Below, one piece after another: positions 6,994 to 15,857 of a stretch of DNA of 64,000 nucleotides. Below the pieces are notes generated by a model. It saw only the letters and a list, made by a program, of their open reading frames with translations. It made no database searches and had not been told where the DNA came from. Each line of letters starts with the position of its first letter. The first letter of the stretch is position 1. Source of the DNA: Alteriqipengyuania_B sp035481675 (GTDB lineage Bacteria > Pseudomonadota > Alphaproteobacteria > Sphingomonadales > Sphingomonadaceae). Both the position numbers and the translations under genes were made by a program. The stretch spans positions 1,054,001 through 1,118,000 of the forward strand of contig NZ_JAYJJW010000001.1 in the NCBI RefSeq assembly GCF_035481675.1, in the 5' to 3' direction.

Positions 6994-7926
6994 TCAGGTA
7001 AAGGCGAGCGCCGAGTAAGCTGCGAAGACCGCCAGCATCCCCGCACCCACCCCGCGCCCGATGCGCTTGATCTTGCCTGCGAGCAGCACGAGCAGCGCCG
7101 CGCTGGCGATCAGCACCGGCCATTCGATGTCGAGCAGTTCGACCGGGATGGGCATCGGTGCAACGGCCATCGTCACGCCGCCGATCAGCAGCGCATTGAA
7201 GACGTTGGACCCCACCACGTTGCCGAATGCAAGGCCGGGCTGGCCGCGCAAGGCGGCGGCAACCGACGCGGCGAGTTCGGGCAGCGATGTGCCGATGGCC
7301 ACCACCGTCGCGCCGATCGCGACTTCGCTCACGCCCGCCAGCCGGGCGAGATCGACCGCGCCGGAAACCAGCCAGCTGCCGCCCAGGACGAGCAGGCCCA
7401 CACCGACGGCGAACAAGGCGCTGGCGGCAGGCAGGCGATAGCCGCCAAGTTCCTCTTCCTCCTCCTCGTTCTCCGCCGTCGGCATGCGCGGATGGCCTAG
7501 CCGCCAGACGATGTAGATGACGAGGAGCGCGACCAGCACGATGCCGAGCCACGTGGCGGCAAGCCCGAACCACGCAAGCCCGCCCAGCAAGACCGCGGCC
7601 AGGAGGCCGACCACCGCATCGCGCTTGCCACCGCCCGACAGGCTGAACGGCGCAAACACGGCGACCGCGCCGAGGATGAGCAGCGTGTTGGCGATATTGG
7701 AGCCGACGATATTGCCCCATGCGATCCCCGGCGATCCGGCAAGCGCGGCCTGGATGCTCGCGACCAGTTCCGGCATCGATGTCGCCGCGCCGACTATCAC
7801 GACGCCGGTGACGAGGGCCGACAGGCCGAAGATTTCCGCCAGCGACACCGCACCGCGCACGAGGAGTTCGCCGCCGATGGTCAGGGCCACGAGGCCGGCG
7901 AGAAGGATCAGGATCGAAGTCAGCAT
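6994..7926 (-). CDS. calcium/sodium antiporter (CaCA family)
   Basis: This inner-membrane cation exchanger of 310 residues has about ten membrane segments. The two inverted alpha repeats are clear: GAATSMPELVAS with GNIVGSNIAN in the first half, and IGTSLPELAAS with GNVVGSNVFN in the second. They are separated by an acidic cytoplasmic loop containing a run of Glu near residue 155. It most likely exchanges Ca2+ for Na+ or H+. Length and motifs match the bacterial YrbG/CaxA type. It stands alone, between the SDR and rnhB. Confidence 0.9.
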   Translation of the reverse strand: MLTSILILLAGLVALTIGGELLVRGAVSLAEIFGLSALVTGVVIVGAATSMPELVASIQAALAGSPGIAWGNIVGSNIANTLLILGAVAVFAPFSLSGGGKRDAVVGLLAAVLLGGLAWFGLAATWLGIVLVALLVIYIVWRLGHPRMPTAENEEEEEELGGYRLPAASALFAVGVGLLVLGGSWLVSGAVDLARLAGVSEVAIGATVVAIGTSLPELAASVAAALRGQPGLAFGNVVGSNVFNALLIGGVTMAVAPMPIPVELLDIEWPVLIASAALLVLLAGKIKRIGRGVGAGMLAVFAAYSALAFT

Positions 7927-7963
7927 CGGCGCGCCCTAGCGGGTTCGATGGCCGCGCGCGAGG

Positions 7964-8590
7964 TCAAAGCAGGCTGGCCTGCGCAACGGGCGCAAAGCTA
8001 TGCCGGTGGAGCGGCGTCGGCCCGTGTTCGCGCAGCGCCGCCATGTGCTCCTTGGTGCCGTAGCCCTTGTTACGCTCCCACCCGTAGGCCGGGTGCCGCG
8101 CCGCCGCGTCTTTCATCAGCCGGTCGCGCCATTCCTTGGCGACAATGCTGGCTGCGGAAATCGCCGGTTCGATCCCGTCCCCGCCCACGATGGCGCGCGC
8201 CGGCCAGCGCCACAGGTCGCAGCGTCCCGCGGGCGTCATGTTGCCGTCGATCAGGACATTGGCCGGAGCAGAGCCGAGTGCGTCGCACAGCCGTTCCACC
8301 GCCAGGCTCATCGCCAGCATGGTCGCGGCGAAGATGTTGATGCGGTCGATTTCGCTCGGCTCCACGATCCCGACGCCCCAGGCGCAGCTTTCGCGCACCG
8401 CAATGTCGAGCTTCGCGCGCCGGGCGGCGGTGAGCTTTTTCGAATCGTCCAGCCCTTCGGGACACGGCTGGCACAGCACGACCGCAGCGGCTACCACAGG
8501 CCCTGCCAACGGTCCGCGCCCAGCCTCGTCCACCCCGATGACCGGCGCCGTTTCGGACCCGAACGATGCACAGGGAGTTGAAGCCAACAT
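7964..8590 (-). CDS. rnhB: ribonuclease HII
   Basis: RNase HII cleaves RNA in RNA-DNA hybrids and starts removal of single ribonucleotides from DNA. The signature DEAGRGPLAGP lies near residue 20, followed by DSKKL, the acidic segment IDGN and SIVAKEWRD. The length, 208 residues, is normal. The ATG at 8590 overlaps by two bases the ATG of the divergent sugar dehydrogenase gene. An in-frame TTG at 8596 is better spaced from the upstream GGAGGG (8 versus 14 bases) and may be the real start. Confidence 0.92.
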   Translation of the reverse strand: MLASTPCASFGSETAPVIGVDEAGRGPLAGPVVAAAVVLCQPCPEGLDDSKKLTAARRAKLDIAVRESCAWGVGIVEPSEIDRINIFAATMLAMSLAVERLCDALGSAPANVLIDGNMTPAGRCDLWRWPARAIVGGDGIEPAISAASIVAKEWRDRLMKDAAARHPAYGWERNKGYGTKEHMAALREHGPTPLHRHSFAPVAQASLL

Positions 8591-9776
8591 GACCAACGCA
8601 AAAACCCTCCTTCTCGCCGCCTTTTCGCTTCCCCTGCTGACCGCCGCAAGCTGCTCGGGCGGAATGGGCGGGGATAGCGCCGCGCCCGCCAGCACCGGCT
8701 CTGCAGGCGATACGGTGCCCTACACGATCAGCGAACACGGCACTTATGACGAACCGTGGGCGATCGCCTTCATTCCGGGCACCGACCTTGCCTTCATCAC
8801 GGAATTGCCCGGGACCGCGCGCATCGTCGACACGTCGGGGGAGAACCCGCGCCTCGTGACGGTGAGCGGCCTTCCCGACGTCGACTACGGCGGGCAGGGC
8901 GGGCTCGGCGACGTTGCCTTCCTACCTTCGGAAAGCGCCGACCGGCTCGATACGCGGACGATCTACCTTTCCTTCGCGGAGGCCGGCAGCGGCGATACGC
9001 GCGGAGCGGCGGTCGGGCGCGGAACGCTGAAATGCTACGTTGCCGATGAGTGCACGATCGAGGACTGGCAGGTCATCTGGCGGCAGGCGCCCAAGGTTAC
9101 CGGCCGCGGGCATTATTCGCACAGAATCGCCTTCTCGCCAGACGAGCGTTATATGTTCATCGCCAGCGGAGAGCGCCAGAAGAAGGACCCGGCGCAGGAC
9201 AACACCAACAACCTCGGCACGATCGTACGCCTGAACCTCGACGGCACCCCGGCCGCCGGCAATCCCTATCCGCGGTTGCCCGCCCCGACGAACCAGATCT
9301 GGAGCTACGGCCATCGCAACATCCTCGGCCTGCAATTCGACGATGCCGGGCGCCTTTGGGACCTGGAGCATGGCCCCGCAGGCGGTGACGAGCTGAACCT
9401 CGTGGAGGCCGGCAACAATTATGGCTGGCCGCTTGTATCCAACGGCGACAATTACAACGGCTCGCCGATCCCCGACAACGACACGCGGCCCGACCTCGTT
9501 AAACCGGTGATCGGCTGGACCCCGGTAATCGCGCCGGGCGATTTCATCTTCTATTCCGGCGACGCCTTCCCCGCATGGCGCGGCGATGCGCTGATCGTGG
9601 GGCTGAAGACCGAGGCGCTGATCCGCGTAGCGATGGACGGGACGCGCGCCACCGAGGCCGGTCGCTACGACTTCGGCAAGCGCCTGCGCGACATTGCGCA
9701 AGGGCCGGACGGCGCGGTCTGGATCATCGAGGACGGTGAAGGCGGCCGGCTGCTGAAGCTGTCGCCGGCAAGCTGA
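8589..9776 (+). CDS. PQQ-dependent sugar (sorbosone/glucose) dehydrogenase-like lipoprotein
   Basis: This 395-residue protein has the soluble quinoprotein glucose dehydrogenase/sorbosone dehydrogenase beta-propeller. It carries a lipoprotein signal with lipobox LTAASC (about residues 17-22), so it should be anchored in the outer membrane or periplasm. Family blocks are HYSHRIAFSPD, LGTIVRLNLDG, YGHRNILGL and EHGPAGGDELN (quinone/Ca site region). It would oxidise a sugar and pass electrons to PQQ; PQQ synthesis genes are not in the window. GGGAG precedes the ATG at 8589, whose first two bases overlap the divergent rnhB start codon. Confidence 0.88.
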   Translation: MTNAKTLLLAAFSLPLLTAASCSGGMGGDSAAPASTGSAGDTVPYTISEHGTYDEPWAIAFIPGTDLAFITELPGTARIVDTSGENPRLVTVSGLPDVDYGGQGGLGDVAFLPSESADRLDTRTIYLSFAEAGSGDTRGAAVGRGTLKCYVADECTIEDWQVIWRQAPKVTGRGHYSHRIAFSPDERYMFIASGERQKKDPAQDNTNNLGTIVRLNLDGTPAAGNPYPRLPAPTNQIWSYGHRNILGLQFDDAGRLWDLEHGPAGGDELNLVEAGNNYGWPLVSNGDNYNGSPIPDNDTRPDLVKPVIGWTPVIAPGDFIFYSGDAFPAWRGDALIVGLKTEALIRVAMDGTRATEAGRYDFGKRLRDIAQGPDGAVWIIEDGEGGRLLKLSPAS

Positions 9777-9840
9777 GCCGCACGGACGCAAAGCGGAATT
9801 TGATCGACTTGGCCCGCCGCCGCCCGTAACGGCGCGCGCC

Positions 9841-10359
9841 ATGTCCGCCGACGATGCCACGCTGATCCCGCTCGCCCAGGTCGAGCCCGCGATGATCGAG
9901 CAACTGCTCGACCGTGCCTTCGGGCCGGATCGCCACGCGCGCACCGCCTATCGTGTCCGCACCGGGACGCAGTGGCTTCCGGCGCTGAGCTTCGCCGTGC
10001 TCGACGCGGAGGAAATGCTGGCCGGCACGATCCAGAGCTGGCCCGTCGCCCTGACCGATCCCGATGGCCGCGCGCACCCGATGGTGATGGTGGGACCGGT
10101 GGCCGTGGTGCCCGAACGGCAGGGCGAAGGGTTCGGGAAGGTGCTCATGCTGGGGCTGCTCGGCGCGCTGGGCGAGAACGCCCTGCCGCAGGTCATGGTC
10201 GGCGATCCCGACTATTACGGCCGCTTCTTCGGCTTCAGCGCCGCGCCCACCGGTGGCTGGCGCCTGCCCGGCCCGTGGGAGCCGGAGCGGCTGCTGGTCC
10301 GCGCGCCCAATGCGGCCGTTCTGCCGCGCGAAGGCATGCTGGGGCCGTGGCCCGGCTGA
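9841..10359 (+). CDS. GNAT family N-acetyltransferase
   Basis: This 172-residue protein has the YhbS-like acetyltransferase fold. The acetyl-CoA-binding motif is VVPERQGEGFGKVLM near residue 95-109, and GDPDYYGRFFGF near 120-131 is typical of this branch. The substrate is unknown. No clear Shine-Dalgarno precedes the ATG at 9841. The gene leads a compact run with the DUF1285, Nudix and tRNA-CCA genes. Confidence 0.8.
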   Translation: MSADDATLIPLAQVEPAMIEQLLDRAFGPDRHARTAYRVRTGTQWLPALSFAVLDAEEMLAGTIQSWPVALTDPDGRAHPMVMVGPVAVVPERQGEGFGKVLMLGLLGALGENALPQVMVGDPDYYGRFFGFSAAPTGGWRLPGPWEPERLLVRAPNAAVLPREGMLGPWPG

Positions 10360-10414
10360 AGCCCGCAAAGGGCGCTTGGCGGAACGCGCGGCCTGTGCCA
10401 GCGCTTTAACCCGC

Positions 10415-10963
10415 ATGCCTTACACGCCCCCGCCCGAACTCGCCTCCCTCTCCCTGGCCGAAATCGCCGAACAGGTCGCCGCGCGCAAGCTGCCGCCGGT
10501 TGCCGAATGGGCGCCGACGCACGAAGGCGACAGCCACATGCGGATCGATGCGGCGGGAACCTGGTATCATGACGGCAGCCCGATAACCCGCCCCGCCATG
10601 GTGCGTGCGTTTTCCGGCCTCCTGCGCCGCGAAGAGGACGGCAGCCATTCGCTCGTCACCCCGTTCCAGAAACTAGCGATCGCCGTGGAAGACGCGCCGC
10701 TTGTCGCCGTGGACGTGCAGCGGCGCGACGGCGCGCTCGCCTTCCGCCTCAACACCGACGATCTCGTCGTCGCGGGGCCGGACCATGCGCTTGCGGCGCG
10801 GGGCGATGCCGATACGCCGGCCATTTACCTCCACGTCCGCAACGGCCTGGAAGCCAGGCTCAACCGCTCGACATACGAACAGCTTGCCGCGCTCTCGCTC
10901 GAGGAAGGGGATGACTGGACGGTCACCAGCGGCGGCGAAACCTTCAGCCTCCGGCCCGCATGA
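10415..10963 (+). CDS. DUF1285 family protein
   Basis: This 182-residue cytosolic protein matches the DUF1285 pattern: an N-terminal segment with WAPTHEGDSHMRID, then GTWYHDGSPITRPAMVRAFSGLLRRE, and a central FQKLAIAVEDAPLVAVDV. The family has no firm biochemical function. The ATG at 10415 begins the family similarity. The neighbouring Nudix gene starts 8 bases after its stop, so the two are probably cotranscribed. Confidence 0.85.
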   Translation: MPYTPPPELASLSLAEIAEQVAARKLPPVAEWAPTHEGDSHMRIDAAGTWYHDGSPITRPAMVRAFSGLLRREEDGSHSLVTPFQKLAIAVEDAPLVAVDVQRRDGALAFRLNTDDLVVAGPDHALAARGDADTPAIYLHVRNGLEARLNRSTYEQLAALSLEEGDDWTVTSGGETFSLRPA

Positions 10964-10970
10964 GACGCGC

Positions 10971-11570
10971 ATGACGCTGGTCGAGCGGCTGACCCGCATT
11001 TTCGATGAAGGCCACGGCAAGCCGCTCGACGGACTGCTGACGGACGAGCGCTTTGCCGAGCCCGATCCGCGTCCTGCCGCAGTGCTGATCGCGGTGACCG
11101 ACCGACCCGACCCGGGCGCGATCCTGACGCGCCGCCGCGCCGACATGCGCAGCCATCCGGGCCAGGTCGCCTTTCCCGGCGGCAAGCTCGACCCGGGCGA
11201 GGACGTTGTCCAGGCCGCCTTGCGGGAAGCGCACGAGGAAATCGCCCTGCCGCCTGCCGAAGTGGAAATCATCGGCGCGACCGATCCCTACACCACCGGC
11301 ACCGGGTTCGTGGTCACCCCGGTGCTCGGCGTCGCGCCGCCCGACTTGCCGCTGCGCGCCAATCCGGACGAGGTGGAAAGCTGGTTCGAAGTGCCGCTGC
11401 GCGTCCTATTCGACCGCAGCAATTACCGCGAAAACTCCACGTTCTGGAAAGGCGCCGACCGGACCTATTACGAGATGGACTGGGACGGCTACCGCATCTG
11501 GGGCGTGACGGCCGCGATCATCGCCAATCTCTCCCGCCGGCTGGAACTGACCGAATTGTGGGAACGCTAG
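10971..11570 (+). CDS. CoA pyrophosphatase-like Nudix hydrolase
   Basis: This 199-residue Nudix hydrolase resembles the NudL/CoA diphosphatase group, which splits coenzyme A or related dinucleotides. The Nudix box GGKLDPGED...REAHEEI lies near residue 67-89; the final conserved Gly is replaced by Ala. The preceding RRRADMRSHPGQVAFPGG is the CoA-pyrophosphatase lead-in. The start ATG is 8 bases beyond the DUF1285 stop. Confidence 0.87.
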   Translation: MTLVERLTRIFDEGHGKPLDGLLTDERFAEPDPRPAAVLIAVTDRPDPGAILTRRRADMRSHPGQVAFPGGKLDPGEDVVQAALREAHEEIALPPAEVEIIGATDPYTTGTGFVVTPVLGVAPPDLPLRANPDEVESWFEVPLRVLFDRSNYRENSTFWKGADRTYYEMDWDGYRIWGVTAAIIANLSRRLELTELWER

Positions 11571-11631
11571 GCCGGCGAAATCCGATTGCGCGCCATTCGA
11601 CAAGAGCCGGCGGCGTAGTAAAGGACGCCCG

Positions 11632-12834
11632 GTGAGCATGACCAACAACGATACCGAAACCGCCGCCATCGACGCCGAATGGCTGCACCGCGAAGACCTC
11701 GCGCAGCTCGTCGCGGCGCTGGGTGAGGGAAACGTGCGCTGGGTGGGCGGCTGCGTGCGCGATACGCTGGCGGGCCTGCCGGTCCACGATATCGATGCAG
11801 CGACCACGCTGACGCCGGAGCAGGTGATCGCTGCCTGCGACGCTTCCGGCATTCGCACCGTCCCCACGGGGATCGAACACGGCACCGTCACCGCGCTGCG
11901 CGAGGGCGGGAATGTCGAAGTGACCACGCTGCGCAAGGACGTCTCCACCGACGGGCGGCGCGCGACCGTGGCATTCGCCAGCGAATGGCAGGACGATGCC
12001 GCGCGGCGAGATTTCACCATCAATGCCCTCTATGCCGAGCCGGGCAGCGGCGTGGTCCACGATTACTTCGGCGGCATCGCCGATTTGCGCGCCGGCGTGG
12101 TCCGCTTCATCGGCGATGCGCGCGAACGCATCCGCGAAGACCACCTGCGCATCCTGCGCTACTACCGCTTTCAGACCCGCTTCGGCAGCGCGCTGGACAG
12201 CCAGGCGGAGGAGGCCTGCGCCGAGCTTGCTCCGACGATGAAAGGGTTGAGTCGCGAACGGATCGCGATGGAATTGCTGAACCTCCTCGCCCTGCCCGCC
12301 CCTGCGGACACCGTGGCGCGGATGGAGGACAGGGGTGTGCTCGGCGTGATCCTGCCCGAAGCGGGCGCGAAGGAAGTGGCGGCGCTCGCCCGGCTCGTGG
12401 ATGCCGAGAAATCATCCGGCATCGCGCCGCACCCGCTGCGCCGGCTTGCCGCGCTGCTGCCTCCCTCGCCAGAGGTGGCAAGGGACGTTGCCGCGCGCCT
12501 GCGCCTGTCGCGCGCGCAGAAACTGCGGCTGGTGACGGCGGCATCGCGCGAGGCGGCGGACAGCGACGGCGCGCATGCCCTCGCCTATCGCCACGGGCTC
12601 GACAGCGCGCGCGACCGCCTGCTTTTGGGCGGCGCAAACACGGCCATGCTGGACGAGTGGGACGTGCCCCAATTCCCGGCGAAAGGCCGCGATGTGATCG
12701 AGCGCGGGGTCAGCGCCGGCCCGCAGGTCGCGGCGATCCTGCAGGACGCGGAAGAACGCTGGATCGCGGCCGGCTTCCCGGACCGGGAGGCCGCGCTGGC
12801 GCATATCGACGCCGCCATCGCCGCCGCCGCTTAA
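11632..12834 (+). CDS. CCA-adding tRNA nucleotidyltransferase
   Basis: This class II polymerase adds or repairs the 3' CCA of tRNA. The nucleotidyltransferase motif is GGCVRDTL with the metal-binding DID (near residue 38-52), followed by RRDFTINALY and the RNA-binding segment EDHLRILRYYRF. The length of 400 residues fits alphaproteobacterial CCA transferases without an HD phosphatase domain. The GTG at 11632 and an ATG two codons later are both usable. It follows the GNAT-DUF1285-Nudix run. Confidence 0.92.
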   Translation: MSMTNNDTETAAIDAEWLHREDLAQLVAALGEGNVRWVGGCVRDTLAGLPVHDIDAATTLTPEQVIAACDASGIRTVPTGIEHGTVTALREGGNVEVTTLRKDVSTDGRRATVAFASEWQDDAARRDFTINALYAEPGSGVVHDYFGGIADLRAGVVRFIGDARERIREDHLRILRYYRFQTRFGSALDSQAEEACAELAPTMKGLSRERIAMELLNLLALPAPADTVARMEDRGVLGVILPEAGAKEVAALARLVDAEKSSGIAPHPLRRLAALLPPSPEVARDVAARLRLSRAQKLRLVTAASREAADSDGAHALAYRHGLDSARDRLLLGGANTAMLDEWDVPQFPAKGRDVIERGVSAGPQVAAILQDAEERWIAAGFPDREAALAHIDAAIAAAA

Positions 12835-12927
12835 GCCGGGCTTCATCGCTCGCGCCGCAGGATCGCTGTTGCCTTGGCCCGCATTCGATGGAATGGCTGG
12901 CCCCGGACAAGACACTGGAGTTCCCCG

Positions 12928-13443
12928 ATGAAATCGACCGCCTTCCTCGCCGCCGCCCTCGCCTTTGCCATTCCCGGCATCGCCCAGGCGCAGGACATGC
13001 GCGATCCGGCCCCGGGCCGGCAGGTCGTCGATCCGCGCGGGGACTATGTTGCCACGATCGTCAGCGTGGACCAGGCGGCGGGCACCGCGGTGGTGGATAC
13101 CGGCACGCGCCGCGGCACCGTGCTGCTCGCGACCTTCGGCCAGTCGACGCGCGGCCCGATGCTGGTGACCACGCGCGCGCAGCTCGACGAGCTTATCCTT
13201 GCTGCGGAAACCGCGCAGGCAAATGCGCTCAACGCAGCGATCGTCCCCGCCGTGGCCGTGTTCGACGCGAACGGCGCCCCGCTTGGAACCATCACCGAAG
13301 TCACGGCCACCGGCATGGTGCTGGTGGAAGGCGTTGCCGGCACGTTCTACCTGCCGCGCACCGGCTTCCGCCTGGTCAGCAGCCAGCTGCAGGCGCTGGT
13401 CAGTACGGCCGACGTCACCGCGCAGCTGGCGGCGAAGAAGTAA
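12928..13443 (+). CDS. hypothetical secreted protein
   Basis: The family is not recognised. The product has 171 residues, with a clear Sec signal peptide ending near AQAQ (residue 22). The mature part is beta-rich with repeated Val/Thr/Gly strands and no cysteines, so it is likely periplasmic or exported. GGAG sits 8 bases before the ATG at 12928. The gene converges with parC, with only 6 bases between the stops. Confidence 0.75.
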   Translation: MKSTAFLAAALAFAIPGIAQAQDMRDPAPGRQVVDPRGDYVATIVSVDQAAGTAVVDTGTRRGTVLLATFGQSTRGPMLVTTRAQLDELILAAETAQANALNAAIVPAVAVFDANGAPLGTITEVTATGMVLVEGVAGTFYLPRTGFRLVSSQLQALVSTADVTAQLAAKK

Positions 13444-13449
13444 CGCGCC

Positions 13450-15759
13450 TCAACCGAAGCTGTGGTCGCGGGGGAAGCCTTGCGGCGGCATCCGGCCGGC
13501 GGCGCCGCGCGCCACCTTCCATTGCCACATGTCGCTTTCGGTGCGGGTCCGGTCGCCCTTGCCGCCCATCTGCCAGCTGAGGCCTTCCTCCAGCGTAAAG
13601 GTGATCGCGTCCGACAATCCGCCGTCGCGATAGCGCTGCAGCTGCACGCCCTGCCCGCGCGCCATCACCGGCACTTCCTCCAGGTTGAAGACCACCAGCT
13701 TGCGGTTGTCGCCGACCACCGCAACATGGTCGTGCGCTTCGGCGATCGGGCGGATCACGGCAAGGCGCTGGCCGGCCTTCAGGTTGACGACCTGGCGCCC
13801 CTTGCGCGTTTCGGCGACCAGCGCGTCGGTTTCAGCGGCAAAGCCCTTGCCCGCATTGCTCGCCAGAAGCAGCCTGCCGCCCGGCCTGTGCGCCAGCAGC
13901 GCCACGATGTGCGCCTGCGGATCGATGTCCAGCATCGTGCGGATCGGCTCGCCGAAGCCGCGCGCGCCGGGCAGCTTGTCCGCGCCCAGCGTAAAGAAGC
14001 GCCCGTCATCGGCGACGACCAGCAGCTTGTCGGTCGTCTGCGCGTGGATGGCAAAGGCGGCCTCGTCGCCTTCCTTGTACTTGAAATCGCCCATGCCATC
14101 GGCGCTGCCGGCCAGTTCCACATGGCCTTTCGCCGCGCGCACCCAGCCCTTTGCGGAAAGGATGACCGTGACCGGTTCCTTCTCGATCATTGCGTCCATG
14201 CTGAATTCGACCGTGGGCGCGGCTTCCGCAATCGTTGTGCGCCGGGCGCCGAGATCGGTATCCTTGCCGTATTCCTTTTGCACCTTGGCAAGATCGCGCT
14301 TCAGCCTCGTGCGCTGGCGCGCCGGGCTGGCGAGCAGCTTCTCGAGCCCGTCCTGCTCTTCCAGCAGGCTCTCCTGCTCGCGCTTCAGCTCCATCTCTTC
14401 CAGCTTGCGCAAGGACCGCAGCCGCATGTTGAGGATCGCTTCTGCTTGCCGGTCGGTCAGCTCGAATTCGGCCATCATCACCAGCTTGGGCTCGTCCTCG
14501 GTCCGGATGATCTCGATCACCCGGTCGAGGTTGAGGAAGGCGATGATATAGCCGCCGACCAGCTCCAGCCGCCTGGCGATCTGTTCCAGCCGGTGGCGCG
14601 CGCGGCGCTGCAGGATCTCGATCTGGCTGGCGATCCAGTTGTGGACCAGTTCCTTCAACCCCATCACCATCGGCGTGCGGGTGGCGTCCAGCACATTGAG
14701 GTTGAGGCCGAAGCGGGTTTCGAAATCGGTCAGCTTGTAGATCGATTCCTTCAGCAGCTCCGGGTCCACATTGCGGCTCTTGGGCACAAGAACGATGCGG
14801 ATCTGCTCGTCGCTTTCGTCGCGCACGTCTTCCAGGATCGGCAGCTTGCGGTCCGAAATGGCCGCCGCGATCTGCTCGATCAGCTTGCCCTTCTGCACCA
14901 TGTAGGGAATTTCGCTGATTACGAGCTGGTACCCGCCGCCCTTCTGCCGTTCGATCCCGGCTTCGCGGTCCTCTGCCTTCTCTGCCTCCGCCGCATGGAA
15001 GCGGCCGCGCACGCGGAAGCTGCCGCGCCCGGTCTCGTAAGCCTTGGCAATCGCTTCGGGACTGTCGACGATCAGGCCGCCGGTGGCGAAATCCGGTCCC
15101 TGGAACAGCTCCATCAGCCGCGCGTGTTCCGCGTGGGGGTTGTCGATCAGTTCCAGCGCGACGTCGATCACTTCGGCCACATTGTGGCTGGGAATGCTAG
15201 TCGCCATGCCCACCGCGATGCCGCTGGCCCCGTTGGCGAGCAGGTTGGGGAACGGCCCGGGCATCAGCTCCGGCTCCACTTCCTCCCCATTATAGGTCGG
15301 GATGAAGTCGACCGTGCCTTCGTCCAGCCCCTGCATCAGGGTCATCGCGGTCTTGGTCAGGCGCGCTTCGGTATAGCGGTAGGCAGCGGCATTATCGCCG
15401 TCGATATTGCCGAAATTGCCCTGCCCTTCGACCAGCGGATAGCGCAGCGAGAAATCCTGCGCGAGGCGGACCATCGCATCGTAAGCGGCGGTGTCCCCGT
15501 GCGGGTGGTACTTGCCGATCACCTCGCCGACCACGCGGGCGGACTTCTTGAAGGTGTTGCCGGGGTCGAGCCTGAGCTGGCGCATCGTCCAAAGCAGCCG
15601 GCGATGGACCGGCTTCAGCCCGTCGCGCAAATCCGGCAGGCTGCGCGCGGTAATGGTGGAGAGGGCATAGACGAGGTAACGCTCGGACAAGGCGCTGTCG
15701 AAAGGGGCGTCCACGATGGCGTCGAACGGGTCCGTTTCGTCTTCGATATCGGTGCTCAT
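13450..15759 (-). CDS. parC: DNA topoisomerase IV subunit A
   Basis: ParC is the DNA-cutting subunit of topoisomerase IV, which separates daughter chromosomes. The N-terminal domain shows YAMSTI-like YALSTITARSLPDLRDGLKPVHRR, then HPHGDTAAYDAMVRLAQ, and the catalytic Tyr in AAYRYTEARL near residue 115. The C-terminal propeller is shorter than that of GyrA and lacks a clear GyrA box, supporting ParC. It has 769 residues. The start at 15759 was chosen where similarity begins. It diverges from the PfpI-type gene. Confidence 0.93.
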   Translation of the reverse strand: MSTDIEDETDPFDAIVDAPFDSALSERYLVYALSTITARSLPDLRDGLKPVHRRLLWTMRQLRLDPGNTFKKSARVVGEVIGKYHPHGDTAAYDAMVRLAQDFSLRYPLVEGQGNFGNIDGDNAAAYRYTEARLTKTAMTLMQGLDEGTVDFIPTYNGEEVEPELMPGPFPNLLANGASGIAVGMATSIPSHNVAEVIDVALELIDNPHAEHARLMELFQGPDFATGGLIVDSPEAIAKAYETGRGSFRVRGRFHAAEAEKAEDREAGIERQKGGGYQLVISEIPYMVQKGKLIEQIAAAISDRKLPILEDVRDESDEQIRIVLVPKSRNVDPELLKESIYKLTDFETRFGLNLNVLDATRTPMVMGLKELVHNWIASQIEILQRRARHRLEQIARRLELVGGYIIAFLNLDRVIEIIRTEDEPKLVMMAEFELTDRQAEAILNMRLRSLRKLEEMELKREQESLLEEQDGLEKLLASPARQRTRLKRDLAKVQKEYGKDTDLGARRTTIAEAAPTVEFSMDAMIEKEPVTVILSAKGWVRAAKGHVELAGSADGMGDFKYKEGDEAAFAIHAQTTDKLLVVADDGRFFTLGADKLPGARGFGEPIRTMLDIDPQAHIVALLAHRPGGRLLLASNAGKGFAAETDALVAETRKGRQVVNLKAGQRLAVIRPIAEAHDHVAVVGDNRKLVVFNLEEVPVMARGQGVQLQRYRDGGLSDAITFTLEEGLSWQMGGKGDRTRTESDMWQWKVARGAAGRMPPQGFPRDHSFG

Positions 15760-15799
15760 GCGGTTCGCCTTATCACCGGCTCGCTTCGCGGGACACAGC

Positions 15800-15824
15800 G
15801 GAACGAGCGCTTTCCCCACGCGTA
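15800..15824 (+). promoter_or_regulatory. EcfG-like general stress promoter of the PfpI-type gene
   Basis: GGAAC at 15800-15804 is followed after 16 bases by CGTA at 15821-15824. The alphaproteobacterial stress-sigma consensus is GGAAC-N16/17-CGTT, so there is one mismatch in the -10. Transcription would begin near 15830, at the start of the leader hairpin. Confidence 0.5.
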
Positions 15825-15828
15825 GATC

Positions 15829-15855
15829 GGGTAACAGAGAAACAAGGAGTTACCC
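15829..15855 (+). promoter_or_regulatory. leader hairpin with ribosome binding site in the loop
   Basis: GGGTAAC (15829-15835) pairs perfectly with GTTACCC (15849-15855), two bases before the ATG at 15858. The Shine-Dalgarno AAGGAG (15844-15849) lies in the loop with its last G opening the 3' arm. The same geometry recurs at 22014-22047 and 26307-26344. Confidence 0.55.
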
Positions 15856-15857
15856 CC

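Noticed and set aside
13462..15825. Very long open frame on the plus strand opposite parC (about 787 codons)
   Set aside because: It mirrors a clear parC with all topoisomerase motifs. Its product has no recognisable domain and is rich in Arg, His, Ala and Gln, as expected for an antisense frame in GC-rich DNA.
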